DNA of 6,245 nucleotides from Gammaproteobacteria bacterium (GCA_003526065.1 DQBD01000081.1:1-6245); one strand, 5' to 3'; positions 1 through 6,070 are shown, numbered from the stretch's first letter. Program-made: numbers and translations. Notes: generated by a model not told the origin, from the sequence alone.

Positions 1-1
1 G

Positions 2-322
2 CCGATGTCGTTGTCACGTGACAATGGCTTCGAGATCGACGGTCACGGCTACACCGCCACGGCTCTTCTGGCGGCGCCGCTGACAGATCGTCTCGAGGTC
101 TACGCCAAGGGCGGCCGGGTCTGGTGGGACGCACAGGCCGACGGTCCACTGGGCTTCGACGCCGACATCGACGGCAACGACTGGCTGTACGGTGCGGGCC
201 TGAACGTCGGGCTGCTGCCGAACCTCAGCCTGCGCCTGGAATACACCCGTTACAGGCTCGACGGCGACCACGCCGAGGCCGACCTGGACCTGGCCACGGC
301 GGGCCTGCAATTGCAGTTCTGA
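2..322 (+). CDS. Outer-membrane beta-barrel protein (OmpA-like/porin-type), 3' end only
   Basis: The window opens inside this gene: the frame is open to the left edge and ends at TGA 320-322. About 106 residues are visible. They alternate polar and hydrophobic residues in strand-sized blocks separated by Asp/Gly-rich turns, for example LEVYAKGGRVWWDA, NDWLYGAGLNVGLL, LSLRLEYTRYRL and ATAGLQLQF. The last residue is Phe after a beta strand, the classic C-terminal signature recognised by the BAM outer-membrane assembly machinery. The pattern KGG...GNDWLYGAGL...LRLEYTRY resembles the final hairpins of OmpA-like or opacity-type eight-stranded barrels. An ATG lies at position 5, but nothing after it looks like a signal peptide, so the true start must lie upstream of the window. 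Whether it is a structural protein, an adhesin or a small porin cannot be told from this fragment. Family call fairly sure; specific role unknown. Confidence 0.85.
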   Translation, partial: PMSLSRDNGFEIDGHGYTATALLAAPLTDRLEVYAKGGRVWWDAQADGPLGFDADIDGNDWLYGAGLNVGLLPNLSLRLEYTRYRLDGDHAEADLDLATAGLQLQF

Positions 323-344
323 GCAACACCGTGCGCTGATCCAC

Positions 345-380
345 GCCCTGCTGGCGCCCCGTCAGGGCCGCCAGCAGGGC
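345..380 (+). terminator. Perfect 12-bp inverted repeat after the barrel gene; possible terminator stem
   Basis: GCCCTGCTGGCG (345-356) is exactly complementary to CGCCAGCAGGGC (369-380), with a 12-base loop that can itself form a 4-bp stem. It begins 22 bases after the stop of the barrel gene, where a transcription terminator would be expected. No T-run follows on either strand, so it is not a canonical intrinsic terminator. It could instead be a 3'-end stabilising hairpin. Confidence 0.4.
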
Positions 381-443
381 CACCCGGGCGGCTCCCACGG
401 ACTGCATCCGGCGGGCGTCACCGGGCATGCTCTTGCCGCTTCG

Positions 444-462
444 ACGCCCCTGACCGGGGCGT
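444..462. terminator. Second short GC hairpin in the spacer
   Basis: ACGCCCC (444-450) pairs with GGGGCGT (456-462) across a five-base TGACC loop. The downstream bases (ACGTTCGCTGTCTTG) are only mildly T-rich. It could act with the 345-380 stem as a tandem terminator, or sit in the leader or promoter zone of the lytic transglycosylase gene. Evidence is structural only. Confidence 0.25.
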
Positions 463-616
463 ACGTTCGCTGTCTTGAATGCACGCCGCCGACACCGGCA
501 CACTGTGCTTCACTGGGTTGTCCCGAACCTCGTGGCCCGCCCGCCGCACACCACGACAACGTGCCCACGGCGTCGCCCCAGACACCGTCCACACCCCGCC
601 GCCGAGCGTGTACCCG

Positions 617-1948
617 ATGCCAGTCCGCCTGTTGCTGAGCCTGTTGCTGTGGTGCGTCCCGGGCGTGCATGCGCAGTCCGATGTGCTGCCCCGCCCGGCG
701 GCGCTGGAACCGGCGGTGCGTTTCTGGAGCCGGGTATTCACCGAGGTCGACACCCGCAGCGGTTTCCTGCACGACGACCGGCACCTGAACGTGGTGTACG
801 AGACCATCGGCTGGCCACAGGATCTGGACCGCCGCGAGCGTCAGGCGCTGATCGAACCGCGGCGGCAGGCCATCCAAGACATCCTGCGCGCCCTCGCCGA
901 CGGCACGGCCGACCGCTCCGACCCGCAGGTACGGCGCGTGCAGGCACTGTGGCAAGGTGCTTCCGCCGCCGAACTGCGCGCCGCCGCGCAGCGCGTGCGG
1001 TTCCAGCTTGGTCAGGGCGACCGCTTCGCCACGGCCCTGCACCGTGCCGGCGCCTGGGAATCCCATATCCGCCGGACGCTGACCGCATACGGCGTGCCCG
1101 AACAGATCGGCGCGCTGCCCTACGTGGAATCGGGTTTCGACCCGCTGGCCGGATCACATGCCGGAGCCGCCGGACTCTGGCAGTTCATGGCCAGCACCGG
1201 GCGGCTGTTCCTGCGCATCGACCACTACGTGGACGAACGCTACGACCCTCACGCCGCGACGGTGGCCGCCGCACGCCTGCTGCGCGGCAACTACGACGCA
1301 CTCGGCACCTGGCCCCTGGCACTGACAGCCTATAACCACGGGCGCGCCGGCATGCGCCGGGCGGTAGAGAACATGGGCACCACCGACATCGCGACCCTGA
1401 TCGAGCGCTACAACGGCCGCTATTTCGGCTTTGCCTCGCGCAACTTCTACCCCACCTTCCTGGCGGCCCTGGAGCTGTCCTCGACACCGGAGGAACACTT
1501 CGGCACCGTGATCAAGGCACCGGCGGCACGCATGGTGGAGGTGACCGTGCCGGCCTACCTGCCACTGCGCGTGGTCGAACGCGAACTGGGCATCGACCGC
1601 AGCACCCTGCGGGCGCTGAACCCGGCCCTGCGCCGCACCGTCTGGGACGAAACGCAGTTGTTGCCCAAGGGATACGCACTGCGCCTGCCCGCCGGCACGC
1701 GTGACGCCCAGGTGCGCATCGCCGAGATTGCCCGGCACGCCGGACAGGCAGCGCCGGTCACCGAGATCCGCCACCTGGTGCGCCGGGGCGAAACCCTCAG
1801 CGGTGTCGCCGCGCGCCACGGCATCAGCACTCGCCAGCTGGCGGCGCGCAACGGCCTGTCACCGACCGCGCATCTGCGCATCGGGCAGGTGCTCAAGGTG
1901 CCGGTGCGCCACCCGCCGGGCACGCCGACCCTGCGCGCCGAACGCTGA
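617..1948 (+). CDS. Secreted MltD-type lytic transglycosylase with LysM domain
   Basis: Predicted 443-residue murein lytic transglycosylase (GH23, SLT fold). It cleaves the MurNAc-GlcNAc bond of peptidoglycan in the periplasm and leaves a 1,6-anhydroMurNAc end. Starting at ATG 617 gives a clean signal peptide (MPVRLLLSLLLWCVPGVHA, cleavage before QS), which is why this start is preferred over ATG 479. No Shine-Dalgarno is obvious. The Cys at 13 lacks a lipobox, so this looks soluble rather than a lipoprotein like E. coli MltD. The catalytic domain spans about 150-290: catalytic Glu171 in LPYVESGFDP, then GAAGLWQFM (183-191) and AYNHG (238-242). Residues 308-360 (VPAYLPLRVVERELG...LNPAL...LPKGYALRLP) resemble a degenerate LysM-like module common in MltD relatives. 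A canonical LysM (about 385-430, HLVRRGETLSGVAARHG...LRIGQVLKVP) would bind the glycan. All catalytic motifs are intact. Family certain; exact orthology to mltD not claimed. Confidence 0.93.
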   Translation: MPVRLLLSLLLWCVPGVHAQSDVLPRPAALEPAVRFWSRVFTEVDTRSGFLHDDRHLNVVYETIGWPQDLDRRERQALIEPRRQAIQDILRALADGTADRSDPQVRRVQALWQGASAAELRAAAQRVRFQLGQGDRFATALHRAGAWESHIRRTLTAYGVPEQIGALPYVESGFDPLAGSHAGAAGLWQFMASTGRLFLRIDHYVDERYDPHAATVAAARLLRGNYDALGTWPLALTAYNHGRAGMRRAVENMGTTDIATLIERYNGRYFGFASRNFYPTFLAALELSSTPEEHFGTVIKAPAARMVEVTVPAYLPLRVVERELGIDRSTLRALNPALRRTVWDETQLLPKGYALRLPAGTRDAQVRIAEIARHAGQAAPVTEIRHLVRRGETLSGVAARHGISTRQLAARNGLSPTAHLRIGQVLKVPVRHPPGTPTLRAER

Positions 1949-1955
1949 CGCGACC

Positions 1956-3287
1956 CTACTCGTCCGGGCGCGGCTCATCCGTCGGTGTCCACGCCGGAGT
2001 CTGCGCGTCCGGCGCCGCGTCGGCGGGTGACGCAGCCGCGTCGTCGACCATGGCCGGCGGCGGCGCGGCGCGAATCATCTCCTCTTCCGACCGCTCCATG
2101 CCGAGGCGAAAGACCGCATAGCCGGGACGCACCATCTGATTCACGGCCATACCGATGACCCGTCCGTCGTGTGGCGCCACCACCTCGGCGCGGGCGTTGC
2201 TGATGGGATCGGTCACCACGCCCAGTACCTGCCCGGCGCTCACGGTGTCACCCAGCCCCACCGACGCCAACAGAATGCCTCCCCGGCTGGCGCGCACCCA
2301 CACCGACTCGTAGTACACCGGCTGCGGGTCACGCCAACGCCAGGATTTTTTCACAATGCCAAGGTGTGCCATCACACTGCGAATGGCCTTGGCGCCGTGA
2401 CGCACCTCGTTCGTCTGCAGACGCATCGGCTCCCCCGCCTCCAGGGTCACCGCGGGAATGCCGGCGTCGCAGGCAGCCCGACGCAAGGTCCCGGGCGCAC
2501 CGCGGTCGTCGAGTACCGCCGTGGCGCCGAAGCCGTGGGTCAGGTGCAGCACCTCGGGGTTGCCCAGATCGGCCCGCAGCTGCGGCAGGTTCGTGCGGTG
2601 AAACGAGCCGGTGTGCAAATCCACCAGCGCATCGCAGTGCCGCACGATGTTGTGGAAGAACGAGTGAGCGATCCGCGCGGCCGAACTGCCGCTGGCGCTG
2701 CCCGGAAAATAGCGGTTCAGGTCGCGACGATCGGCCAGGTAGCGATACCCGCGCTCGAAGCCGTGCAGATTGGTGATGGGCACCACCACCAGCGTGCCGG
2801 CCATTTGGGTTGGATTGGTCTTGTGGAACACCCGGCGGGCGATTTCCACGCCGTTGATCTCGTCACCGTGAACCGCCGCCGTTATGCACAGCACCTTTCC
2901 CGGCCGGCTGCCATGGGCCACCAGCACCTGGGCGGCACTGTCGATGCCCGAGTAGTGCTGACTGGCGAACCAGGCCAAGGTGCGCGTCTCGCCGGGCGGC
3001 ACCTTCGCGCCGAGCAGCCGAAACGGCGGCACCGGGGCCACCGTGGGAAAACCGGCCTCGTCGCCGACCGCCTGGGTGTCTCCATCAGCCGCGGCGGCCG
3101 CTGCGTCCACCGGCGCTGCAGGTTCCGCCACCGGGGCGGGCGCCGGCGGATCCGCCACCACGGCCGGCGCTTGCTCCCCGGCGGGCGGCGGGCCGTCGTC
3201 GTCGACGGTTTCGGTGGCTGTGGCCAACGGGACCAGACACCCCAGCATCAGGCCGGCGCGCAGCAGGTCGGTCGCGAAGCGGATCAT
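1956..3287 (-). CDS. Exported AstE/aspartoacylase-family zinc hydrolase (M14-like)
   Basis: 443-residue protein of the succinylglutamate desuccinylase/aspartoacylase family: zinc-dependent carboxypeptidase-fold enzymes that hydrolyse N-acyl amino acids or related amides. Metal and catalytic motifs are all present: AAVHGDE (His140, Glu143), DRRDLNR (187-192), VDLHTGS (His225) and the general base in VTLEAGE (Glu283). A C-terminal beta-rich module (about 330-396, GGILLASVGLGDTVSAGQVLG...VVAPHDGRVIG) resembles a biotinyl/lipoyl-like domain. Start ATG 3287 is chosen because it begins a signal-like segment (MIRFATDLLRAGLMLGCLVPLATA). Cys17 after LMLG is only a poor lipobox. An ATG at 3374 would overlap thiD and bury the signal. 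Residues about 31-90 are an Ala/Pro/Asp-rich linker and 408-443 a similar acidic tail, making it longer than usual. It lies 43 bases after thiD and converges on the transglycosylase with a 7-base gap. Substrate unknown; a periplasmic amide or peptide is inferred from the signal. Confidence 0.88.
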   Translation of the reverse strand: MIRFATDLLRAGLMLGCLVPLATATETVDDDGPPPAGEQAPAVVADPPAPAPVAEPAAPVDAAAAAADGDTQAVGDEAGFPTVAPVPPFRLLGAKVPPGETRTLAWFASQHYSGIDSAAQVLVAHGSRPGKVLCITAAVHGDEINGVEIARRVFHKTNPTQMAGTLVVVPITNLHGFERGYRYLADRRDLNRYFPGSASGSSAARIAHSFFHNIVRHCDALVDLHTGSFHRTNLPQLRADLGNPEVLHLTHGFGATAVLDDRGAPGTLRRAACDAGIPAVTLEAGEPMRLQTNEVRHGAKAIRSVMAHLGIVKKSWRWRDPQPVYYESVWVRASRGGILLASVGLGDTVSAGQVLGVVTDPISNARAEVVAPHDGRVIGMAVNQMVRPGYAVFRLGMERSEEEMIRAAPPPAMVDDAAASPADAAPDAQTPAWTPTDEPRPDE

Positions 3288-3330
3288 GCGGGTACTCGGG
3301 CGCGCTCGGGAGATGCTTGGAACAATCCGG

Positions 3331-4167
3331 TCACTCAAAGGTTCCGCCACCCTGCGGCGCGTGCCACAAGGCATGGAAATGCTGTACCGGCCCGTGGCCG
3401 TGGCCGACGTCCAGCATGTCGGCTGCGGCTATGGCAGCGGTCAGATACGCCTTGGCCTGCGCCACGGCCTGTGGCACCGCCAGACCACGCGCCATATGGG
3501 CCGCGATGGCCGACGCCAGCGTGCACCCCGTGCCGTGGGTATTGGCGGTCGGCACACGGCGGGCCGGCAGTTCCGTGAAGGTGCGCCCGTCGTACAGCAG
3601 ATCGGTACAGTCATTGCCCGGCAGGTGACCGCCCTTCAGCAGCACCCAGGCAGGCCCGAGCGCGTGCAACGCGCGGGCCGCCTCGCGCATCGCGGGCAGG
3701 TCGACCGGCAGCGGCGCGCCCAGCAGGGCGGCCGCCTCCGGCAGGTTCGGTGTCAGCACGCTGGCCAGCGGCAGCAGCTGTTCGCGCAGGCACCGCAGGG
3801 CCACGGGGTCCAGCAACGCGGCGCCACCCTTGGCGACCATCACCGGGTCCACCACCAGCGCCCGCGGGCGCCAGTGCCGCACACGGTCGACCACGCACGC
3901 CACCACGTCGGCGCCGCCGAGCATGCCGAGCTTGACGGCATCGACGCGGATGTCCGCGAACACGGCATCGATCTGCGCCGCCACGAATGCCGGCGACACC
4001 GGTTCGACGGCGTTCACGCCGCGGGTGTTCTGTGCCGTCAGGCCACTCACCACCGCCATGCCGTAAACCCCAAGCGCACTGAAGGTCTTCAGGTCCGCCT
4101 GGATGCCGGCGCCACCGGACGGGTCGGAGCCGGCAATGCTGAGTACGTTCGGAATGACGGCGGACAT
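3331..4167 (-). CDS. thiD: Hydroxymethylpyrimidine/phosphomethylpyrimidine kinase ThiD
   Basis: 278-residue ThiD (family norm about 266). This cytosolic ribokinase-fold kinase phosphorylates HMP to HMP-P and then HMP-PP, the pyrimidine half of thiamine. Diagnostic motifs in order: SIAGSDPSGGAGIQADLKT (10-28, substrate pocket), VVSGLTAQNTRGV (39-51), VVDPVMVAKGGA (105-116), LTPNLPEAAALLG (138-150), VLLKGGH (175-181) and the anion-hole/catalytic THGTGCTLASAIA (210-222, Cys215). The frame stays open to an ATG at 4257, but start ATG 4167 is preferred. It begins immediately before the conserved core, and a good -10 box (4202-4207) lies inside the longer version. No clear Shine-Dalgarno precedes either. 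No TPP riboswitch is recognisable upstream. The C-terminus (GHGHGPVQHFHALWHAP) is a common ThiD tail, so there is no ThiE fusion. The AstE-like gene follows on the same strand and is probably co-transcribed. Confidence 0.95.
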   Translation of the reverse strand: MSAVIPNVLSIAGSDPSGGAGIQADLKTFSALGVYGMAVVSGLTAQNTRGVNAVEPVSPAFVAAQIDAVFADIRVDAVKLGMLGGADVVACVVDRVRHWRPRALVVDPVMVAKGGAALLDPVALRCLREQLLPLASVLTPNLPEAAALLGAPLPVDLPAMREAARALHALGPAWVLLKGGHLPGNDCTDLLYDGRTFTELPARRVPTANTHGTGCTLASAIAAHMARGLAVPQAVAQAKAYLTAAIAAADMLDVGHGHGPVQHFHALWHAPQGGGTFE

Positions 4168-4201
4168 GGCCGGTGGCGGAAGAATGCGGGGGCTGGGACG
4201 C

Positions 4202-4232
4202 AGTATAGGGCCGACGCACCCGCCGGCAGCAA
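4202..4232 (-). promoter_or_regulatory. Probable sigma70-type promoter for thiD
   Basis: Read on the minus strand, TATACT (4207-4202) is a five-of-six match to the -10 consensus. TTGCTG (4232-4227) is a partial -35, with a rather long 19-base spacer. Transcription would start near 4195, giving a leader of about 28 bases to ATG 4167. The -10 is the only AT-rich hexamer in this GC-rich gap. Confidence 0.45.
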
Positions 4233-4312
4233 CTGCGCGGCCCGGCGCCAGCAACACACCCGACCCAACGATCGACGCGACAGCAGCCAGCCAGCCTCGC
4301 GCACTGTGGCGC

Positions 4313-4349
4313 CCGACGACCGCCCCGCGCCTCCCGGGGCGGTCGTCGG
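4313..4349 (-). terminator. Perfect 15-bp inverted repeat after the DUF1328 gene; likely terminator stem
   Basis: CCGACGACCGCCCCG (4313-4327) is an exact reverse complement of CGGGGCGGTCGTCGG (4335-4349), with a seven-base loop. On the minus strand it starts 7 bases after the TAG of the DUF1328 gene, the position expected for a terminator separating it from thiD. No T-run follows the stem in either direction, so termination would need a non-canonical or assisted mechanism. Confidence 0.5.
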
Positions 4350-4356
4350 TGGCCTT

Positions 4357-4524
4357 CTACAGCGGCGGTCGGCGACGCCCCATCACCAGGAACACGACCG
4401 CCAGCACCAGCCCGACAACGAACAGGATCCAGGCGATGTTGGTCGCGACCCCGGCAATCCCGGAAAACCCGAGCAGCGCCGCGACGATTGCAATAATCAA
4501 AAACGTGATGGCCCACCCAAACAT
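4357..4524 (-). CDS. DUF1328 (YtjA-like) small membrane protein
   Basis: 55-residue protein starting [20 protein letters not shown] and ending MGRRRPPL. Two hydrophobic segments (about 4-20 and 29-48) are separated by the short GIAGVAT loop, and a basic Arg-rich C-terminus suggests a cytoplasmic end. The FxxWAxxFLIIAIIAALLGFGGIAG-type N-terminus is the hallmark of DUF1328, a widespread family of tiny inner-membrane proteins with no established function. GGAG (4535-4532) sits 7 bases ahead of ATG 4524, one of the clearer ribosome sites in the window. A perfect inverted repeat follows the stop. It appears to be a single-gene unit between the DUF3108 gene and thiD. Family call confident; function unknown, although a stress-responsive envelope role fits the possible ECF-type promoter upstream (inference). 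Confidence 0.9.
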   Translation of the reverse strand: MFGWAITFLIIAIVAALLGFSGIAGVATNIAWILFVVGLVLAVVFLVMGRRRPPL

Positions 4525-4576
4525 GTGACGGCTCCGTTTTGCGGCAACGCCCTATGGCAGAAACGCGATGAACGCA

Positions 4577-4598
4577 GTCGCCAGCCGCAGCCGGCGAC
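4577..4598 (-). other. Possible leader hairpin upstream of the DUF1328 gene
   Basis: Minus-strand RNA can fold GUCGCCGGC against GCUGGCGAC with a four-base UGCG loop: nine pairs, one of them G-U. It would lie in the 5' leader if transcription starts near 4603, about 50 bases before the start codon and clear of the Shine-Dalgarno. It may affect mRNA stability; no regulator is recognised. Confidence 0.25.
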
Positions 4599-4609
4599 CC
4601 GCCTGCGAC

Positions 4610-4638
4610 TTTAGTCCGGCCAGTGTTAAGAAAGTTTT
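4610..4638 (-). promoter_or_regulatory. Possible extracytoplasmic-function (sigmaE/AlgU-like) promoter
   Basis: On the minus strand AAAACTT (4638-4632) is followed after 15 bases by GACTAAA (4616-4610). This resembles the sigmaE/AlgU layout GAACTT-N16-17-TCTGA/TCTAA: AACTT matches exactly and ACTAA differs from TCTAA at one base. The leader to ATG 4524 would be about 80 bases. It is the most AT-rich stretch in the gap, and no better sigma70 pair with normal spacing is seen. Confidence 0.25.
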
Positions 4639-4653
4639 GCCGGCACCGCGCAC

Positions 4654-4678
4654 CGACGGGCGGGCCACCGCCACGCCG
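4654..4678 (-). terminator. Imperfect GC hairpin after the DUF3108 gene
   Basis: In minus-strand RNA CGGCG-U-GGCGG (4678-4668) pairs with CCGCCCGUCG (4663-4654) around a UGGC loop: ten pairs with one G-U and one bulged U. It begins a few bases after the TAG at 4684 and could end the purM-purN-DUF3108 transcript. There is no T-run directly after it. Confidence 0.3.
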
Positions 4679-4683
4679 TTGGG

Positions 4684-5409
4684 CTAGGGCGCGCGCCCGC
4701 TGGCGGCCTCGAAACTGCTCAGCAGCAGCGTGCCTTGCGAACGGCCACGCTTGTGGCGGTCGATGCGTACCGGGAAGTAATCGAGCGCCGGCGCGCACCA
4801 CAAGGTAACCGTGTACTTGCCACCGGTCTGCGTGCGCTGAACCTTGATGGTCCTGAAGCGCCCGGCCGGCGTGGAGATTTCTTCCTCGCCCAGCGTCTGC
4901 AGCCGATAGTCACGGATCTCGCCGTCCGAGCCGTACAGCACCGGCAGCGTAAGGCCGGTCTTGCCATCCGCCAGCGCCCGGCGCAGCGCCTCCACGTAGG
5001 TCAACTCGTCGAGGGTTCCCGGCTGCAACACGGCCGGTGGCCGGTCACCATCGACCTCGGCCACCTGCCCGGCCTGCCAGTCGAAGCGATATTCATAGTC
5101 ACGTTGCTTGCGACCGCCGGCGCGCACGTGCACGTACCGCTGGGGCCTCAGGTCACCGTCATCCACCAGCCCGCTGCTCTCGTCGTGAAAGGTCTCCTGC
5201 GTGAAAAGCGCAACGACCCCCCCGGGAGTGACATCCAGTGTGAGCCGGTAGCGACCATCCGCGGCCGTGTAGCGCTGCACTGCCTGACCACCCTCGATCG
5301 TGCCCTGACGCACGCTGTAGGTGGCCTCCCAGTCGGTCGACGCGGCCACGGCCGCCGGCAGTGTCAACAGCAGGCCGAACAAACGGTGCCGGAAACTCAC
5401 GTTACGCAT
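4684..5409 (-). CDS. Exported DUF3108 domain protein, third gene of the purMN operon
   Basis: 241-residue protein with an N-terminal signal peptide (MRNVSFRHRLFGLLLTLPAAVA, cleavage near residue 22-24), so likely periplasmic. The body reads as a beta-rich DUF3108 domain. It starts with WEATYSVRQGTIEGGQAVQRY (27-47), has alternating strand blocks (YRLTLDVTP, QRDYEYRFDW), then DELTYVEALRRAL (134-146) and ISTPAGRFRTIKVQR (178-192). It ends in TLWCAPALDYFPVRIDRHKRGRSQGTLLLSSFEA, the typical motif of the family. Its molecular function is not established. The start ATG 5409 is well supported: GGAGG (5420-5416) sits 6 bases ahead and the signal peptide follows. It overlaps the purN stop by 8 bases (ATGCGTAA), indicating translational coupling. 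The same purM-purN-DUF3108 order is known in pseudomonads. Nothing in the sequence explains why an exported protein travels with purine genes. Confidence 0.88.
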   Translation of the reverse strand: MRNVSFRHRLFGLLLTLPAAVAASTDWEATYSVRQGTIEGGQAVQRYTAADGRYRLTLDVTPGGVVALFTQETFHDESSGLVDDGDLRPQRYVHVRAGGRKQRDYEYRFDWQAGQVAEVDGDRPPAVLQPGTLDELTYVEALRRALADGKTGLTLPVLYGSDGEIRDYRLQTLGEEEISTPAGRFRTIKVQRTQTGGKYTVTLWCAPALDYFPVRIDRHKRGRSQGTLLLSSFEAASGRAP

Positions 5410-6070
5410 CGTCGTCCTCCGTGTCGGCGAACTGCACCGGCGCCGCCAGCGCCAACCCATCGAGCAAAACGGTATCAGCCCGCAGCGCCAGCCTGCCGGC
5501 AGCGTACCAGGCGAGCACCTGCGGATAGAGCCGATGCTCCCCCCGCAACACGCGCGCGGCCAGGCCATCCTCGGTATCACCAGGCCGCACCGGCACGCGG
5601 AACTGTGCGATCAGGGGACCACCGTCCACCGCCGCGGTGACGAAATGCACGCTCGCGCCGTGCTCGCTGACGCCCGCCGCCAGGGCCCGCGCGTGCGTGT
5701 CCAGACCGGCGAAAGCCGGCAGCAGCGAAGGATGGATGTTGAGCAGCCGGCCGCGGTGGCGGGCCACGAAGTCGGCCGTCAAGACGCGCATGAAACCGGC
5801 CAGCACCAGCAGATCCGCCGGTTCGGCGGCCAGCTGCGCCTCCAGCGCCCGCTCGAAAGCCGCACGGTCGGCGAACCGCTTGTGATCGACCACGGCCGTC
5901 GGCACGCCGGCAGCCGCCGCCAGCTGCAACCCGGCGGCGCCCGGTCGGTTGCTGATCACCTGCACCACGCGGGCCGGCAGCTGGCCGGCGGCAATGGCGT
6001 CGAGGATGGCTTTGAGGTTGCTGCCGCGGCCCGATATCAGCACCGCCACGCGCAGCGTGGCAGCCGTCAC
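5402..6070 (-). CDS. purN: Phosphoribosylglycinamide formyltransferase PurN
   Basis: 222-residue GAR transformylase. It transfers the formyl group of 10-formyl-tetrahydrofolate to GAR, giving FGAR, the third step of de novo purine synthesis in the cytosol. The N-terminal VAVLISGRGSNLKAIL (8-23) is the phosphate-binding loop. The catalytic set is complete: Asn111 and His113 in LLNIHPSLLPAF, and Asp149 in AAVDGGPLIAQ, aligned with E. coli Asn106/His108/Asp144. Length is close to the family norm (about 210), with a slightly long acidic tail (FADTEDDDA). The start is GTG at 6070, not ATG. Its GTGA overlaps the purM stop TGA by 4 bases, so translation probably depends on ribosomes finishing purM; no strong Shine-Dalgarno is seen. 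The next gene starts inside its last codons. Confidence 0.96.
   Translation of the reverse strand: MTAATLRVAVLISGRGSNLKAILDAIAAGQLPARVVQVISNRPGAAGLQLAAAAGVPTAVVDHKRFADRAAFERALEAQLAAEPADLLVLAGFMRVLTADFVARHRGRLLNIHPSLLPAFAGLDTHARALAAGVSEHGASVHFVTAAVDGGPLIAQFRVPVRPGDTEDGLAARVLRGEHRLYPQVLAWYAAGRLALRADTVLLDGLALAAPVQFADTEDDDA
5416..5420 (-). promoter_or_regulatory. Strong Shine-Dalgarno of the DUF3108 gene, inside purN
   Basis: GGAGG on the minus strand lies within the last codons of purN, 6 bases before ATG 5409. It fixes the start of the exported DUF3108 protein. It also suggests that this gene can be translated at a higher rate than purN, whose GTG start has no comparable site. Confidence 0.75.

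Larger units (their letters stand above)
323..616. other. Intergenic spacer between the barrel gene and the lytic transglycosylase
   Basis: These 294 bases hold no convincing gene. An in-frame ATG at 479 would add 46 residues to the downstream enzyme. Those residues are rich in Arg, Pro and Thr and would bury its signal peptide, so they are more likely untranslated leader. Two GC-rich hairpins (345-380 and 444-462) are listed separately. A TTGAAT at 475-480 could serve as a weak -35 with CACACT at 499-504 (spacer 18), but the match is too poor to call a promoter. Confidence 0.5.

Noticed and set aside
479..616. Upstream ATG start for the lytic transglycosylase
   Set aside because: It would add 46 unstructured residues before a good signal peptide and prevent normal export; ATG 617 is more plausible.
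475..1335. Overlapping + strand frame inside the lytic transglycosylase gene
   Set aside because: It is an Arg/Pro-rich shifted frame of a gene whose own frame carries a full signal peptide, catalytic and LysM motifs.
1949..1955. Bidirectional terminator between the convergent genes
   Set aside because: Only 7 bases separate the stops, and I found no stem with a T-run in or immediately around the junction.
2169..3578. Long + strand open frame (469 codons) opposite the AstE-like gene
   Set aside because: It is antisense to a gene with intact catalytic motifs, runs on into thiD, and its product is low-complexity Arg/His/Gly sequence typical of complementary frames in GC-rich DNA.
4168..4257. 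Longer ThiD start at 4257
   Set aside because: The extra 30 residues lack family similarity, and the likely -10 box TATACT lies within them.
4168..4312. TPP riboswitch upstream of thiD
   Set aside because: No recognisable thi-box sequence (CUGAGA...) is present, and the inferred leader of about 28 bases is too short.
2980..4614. The longest + strand open frame (544 codons), crossing thiD, both gaps and the DUF1328 gene
   Set aside because: It spans several real minus-strand genes and their spacers, has no recognisable domain or start signal, and has a composition expected from codon-position bias on the other strand.
3611..4801. Minus-strand open frame of 396 codons overlapping thiD and the DUF1328 gene
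   Set aside because: It is a shifted frame on the same strand as thiD; its Arg/Gly-rich product matches no family, while thiD and DUF1328 motifs lie in other frames.
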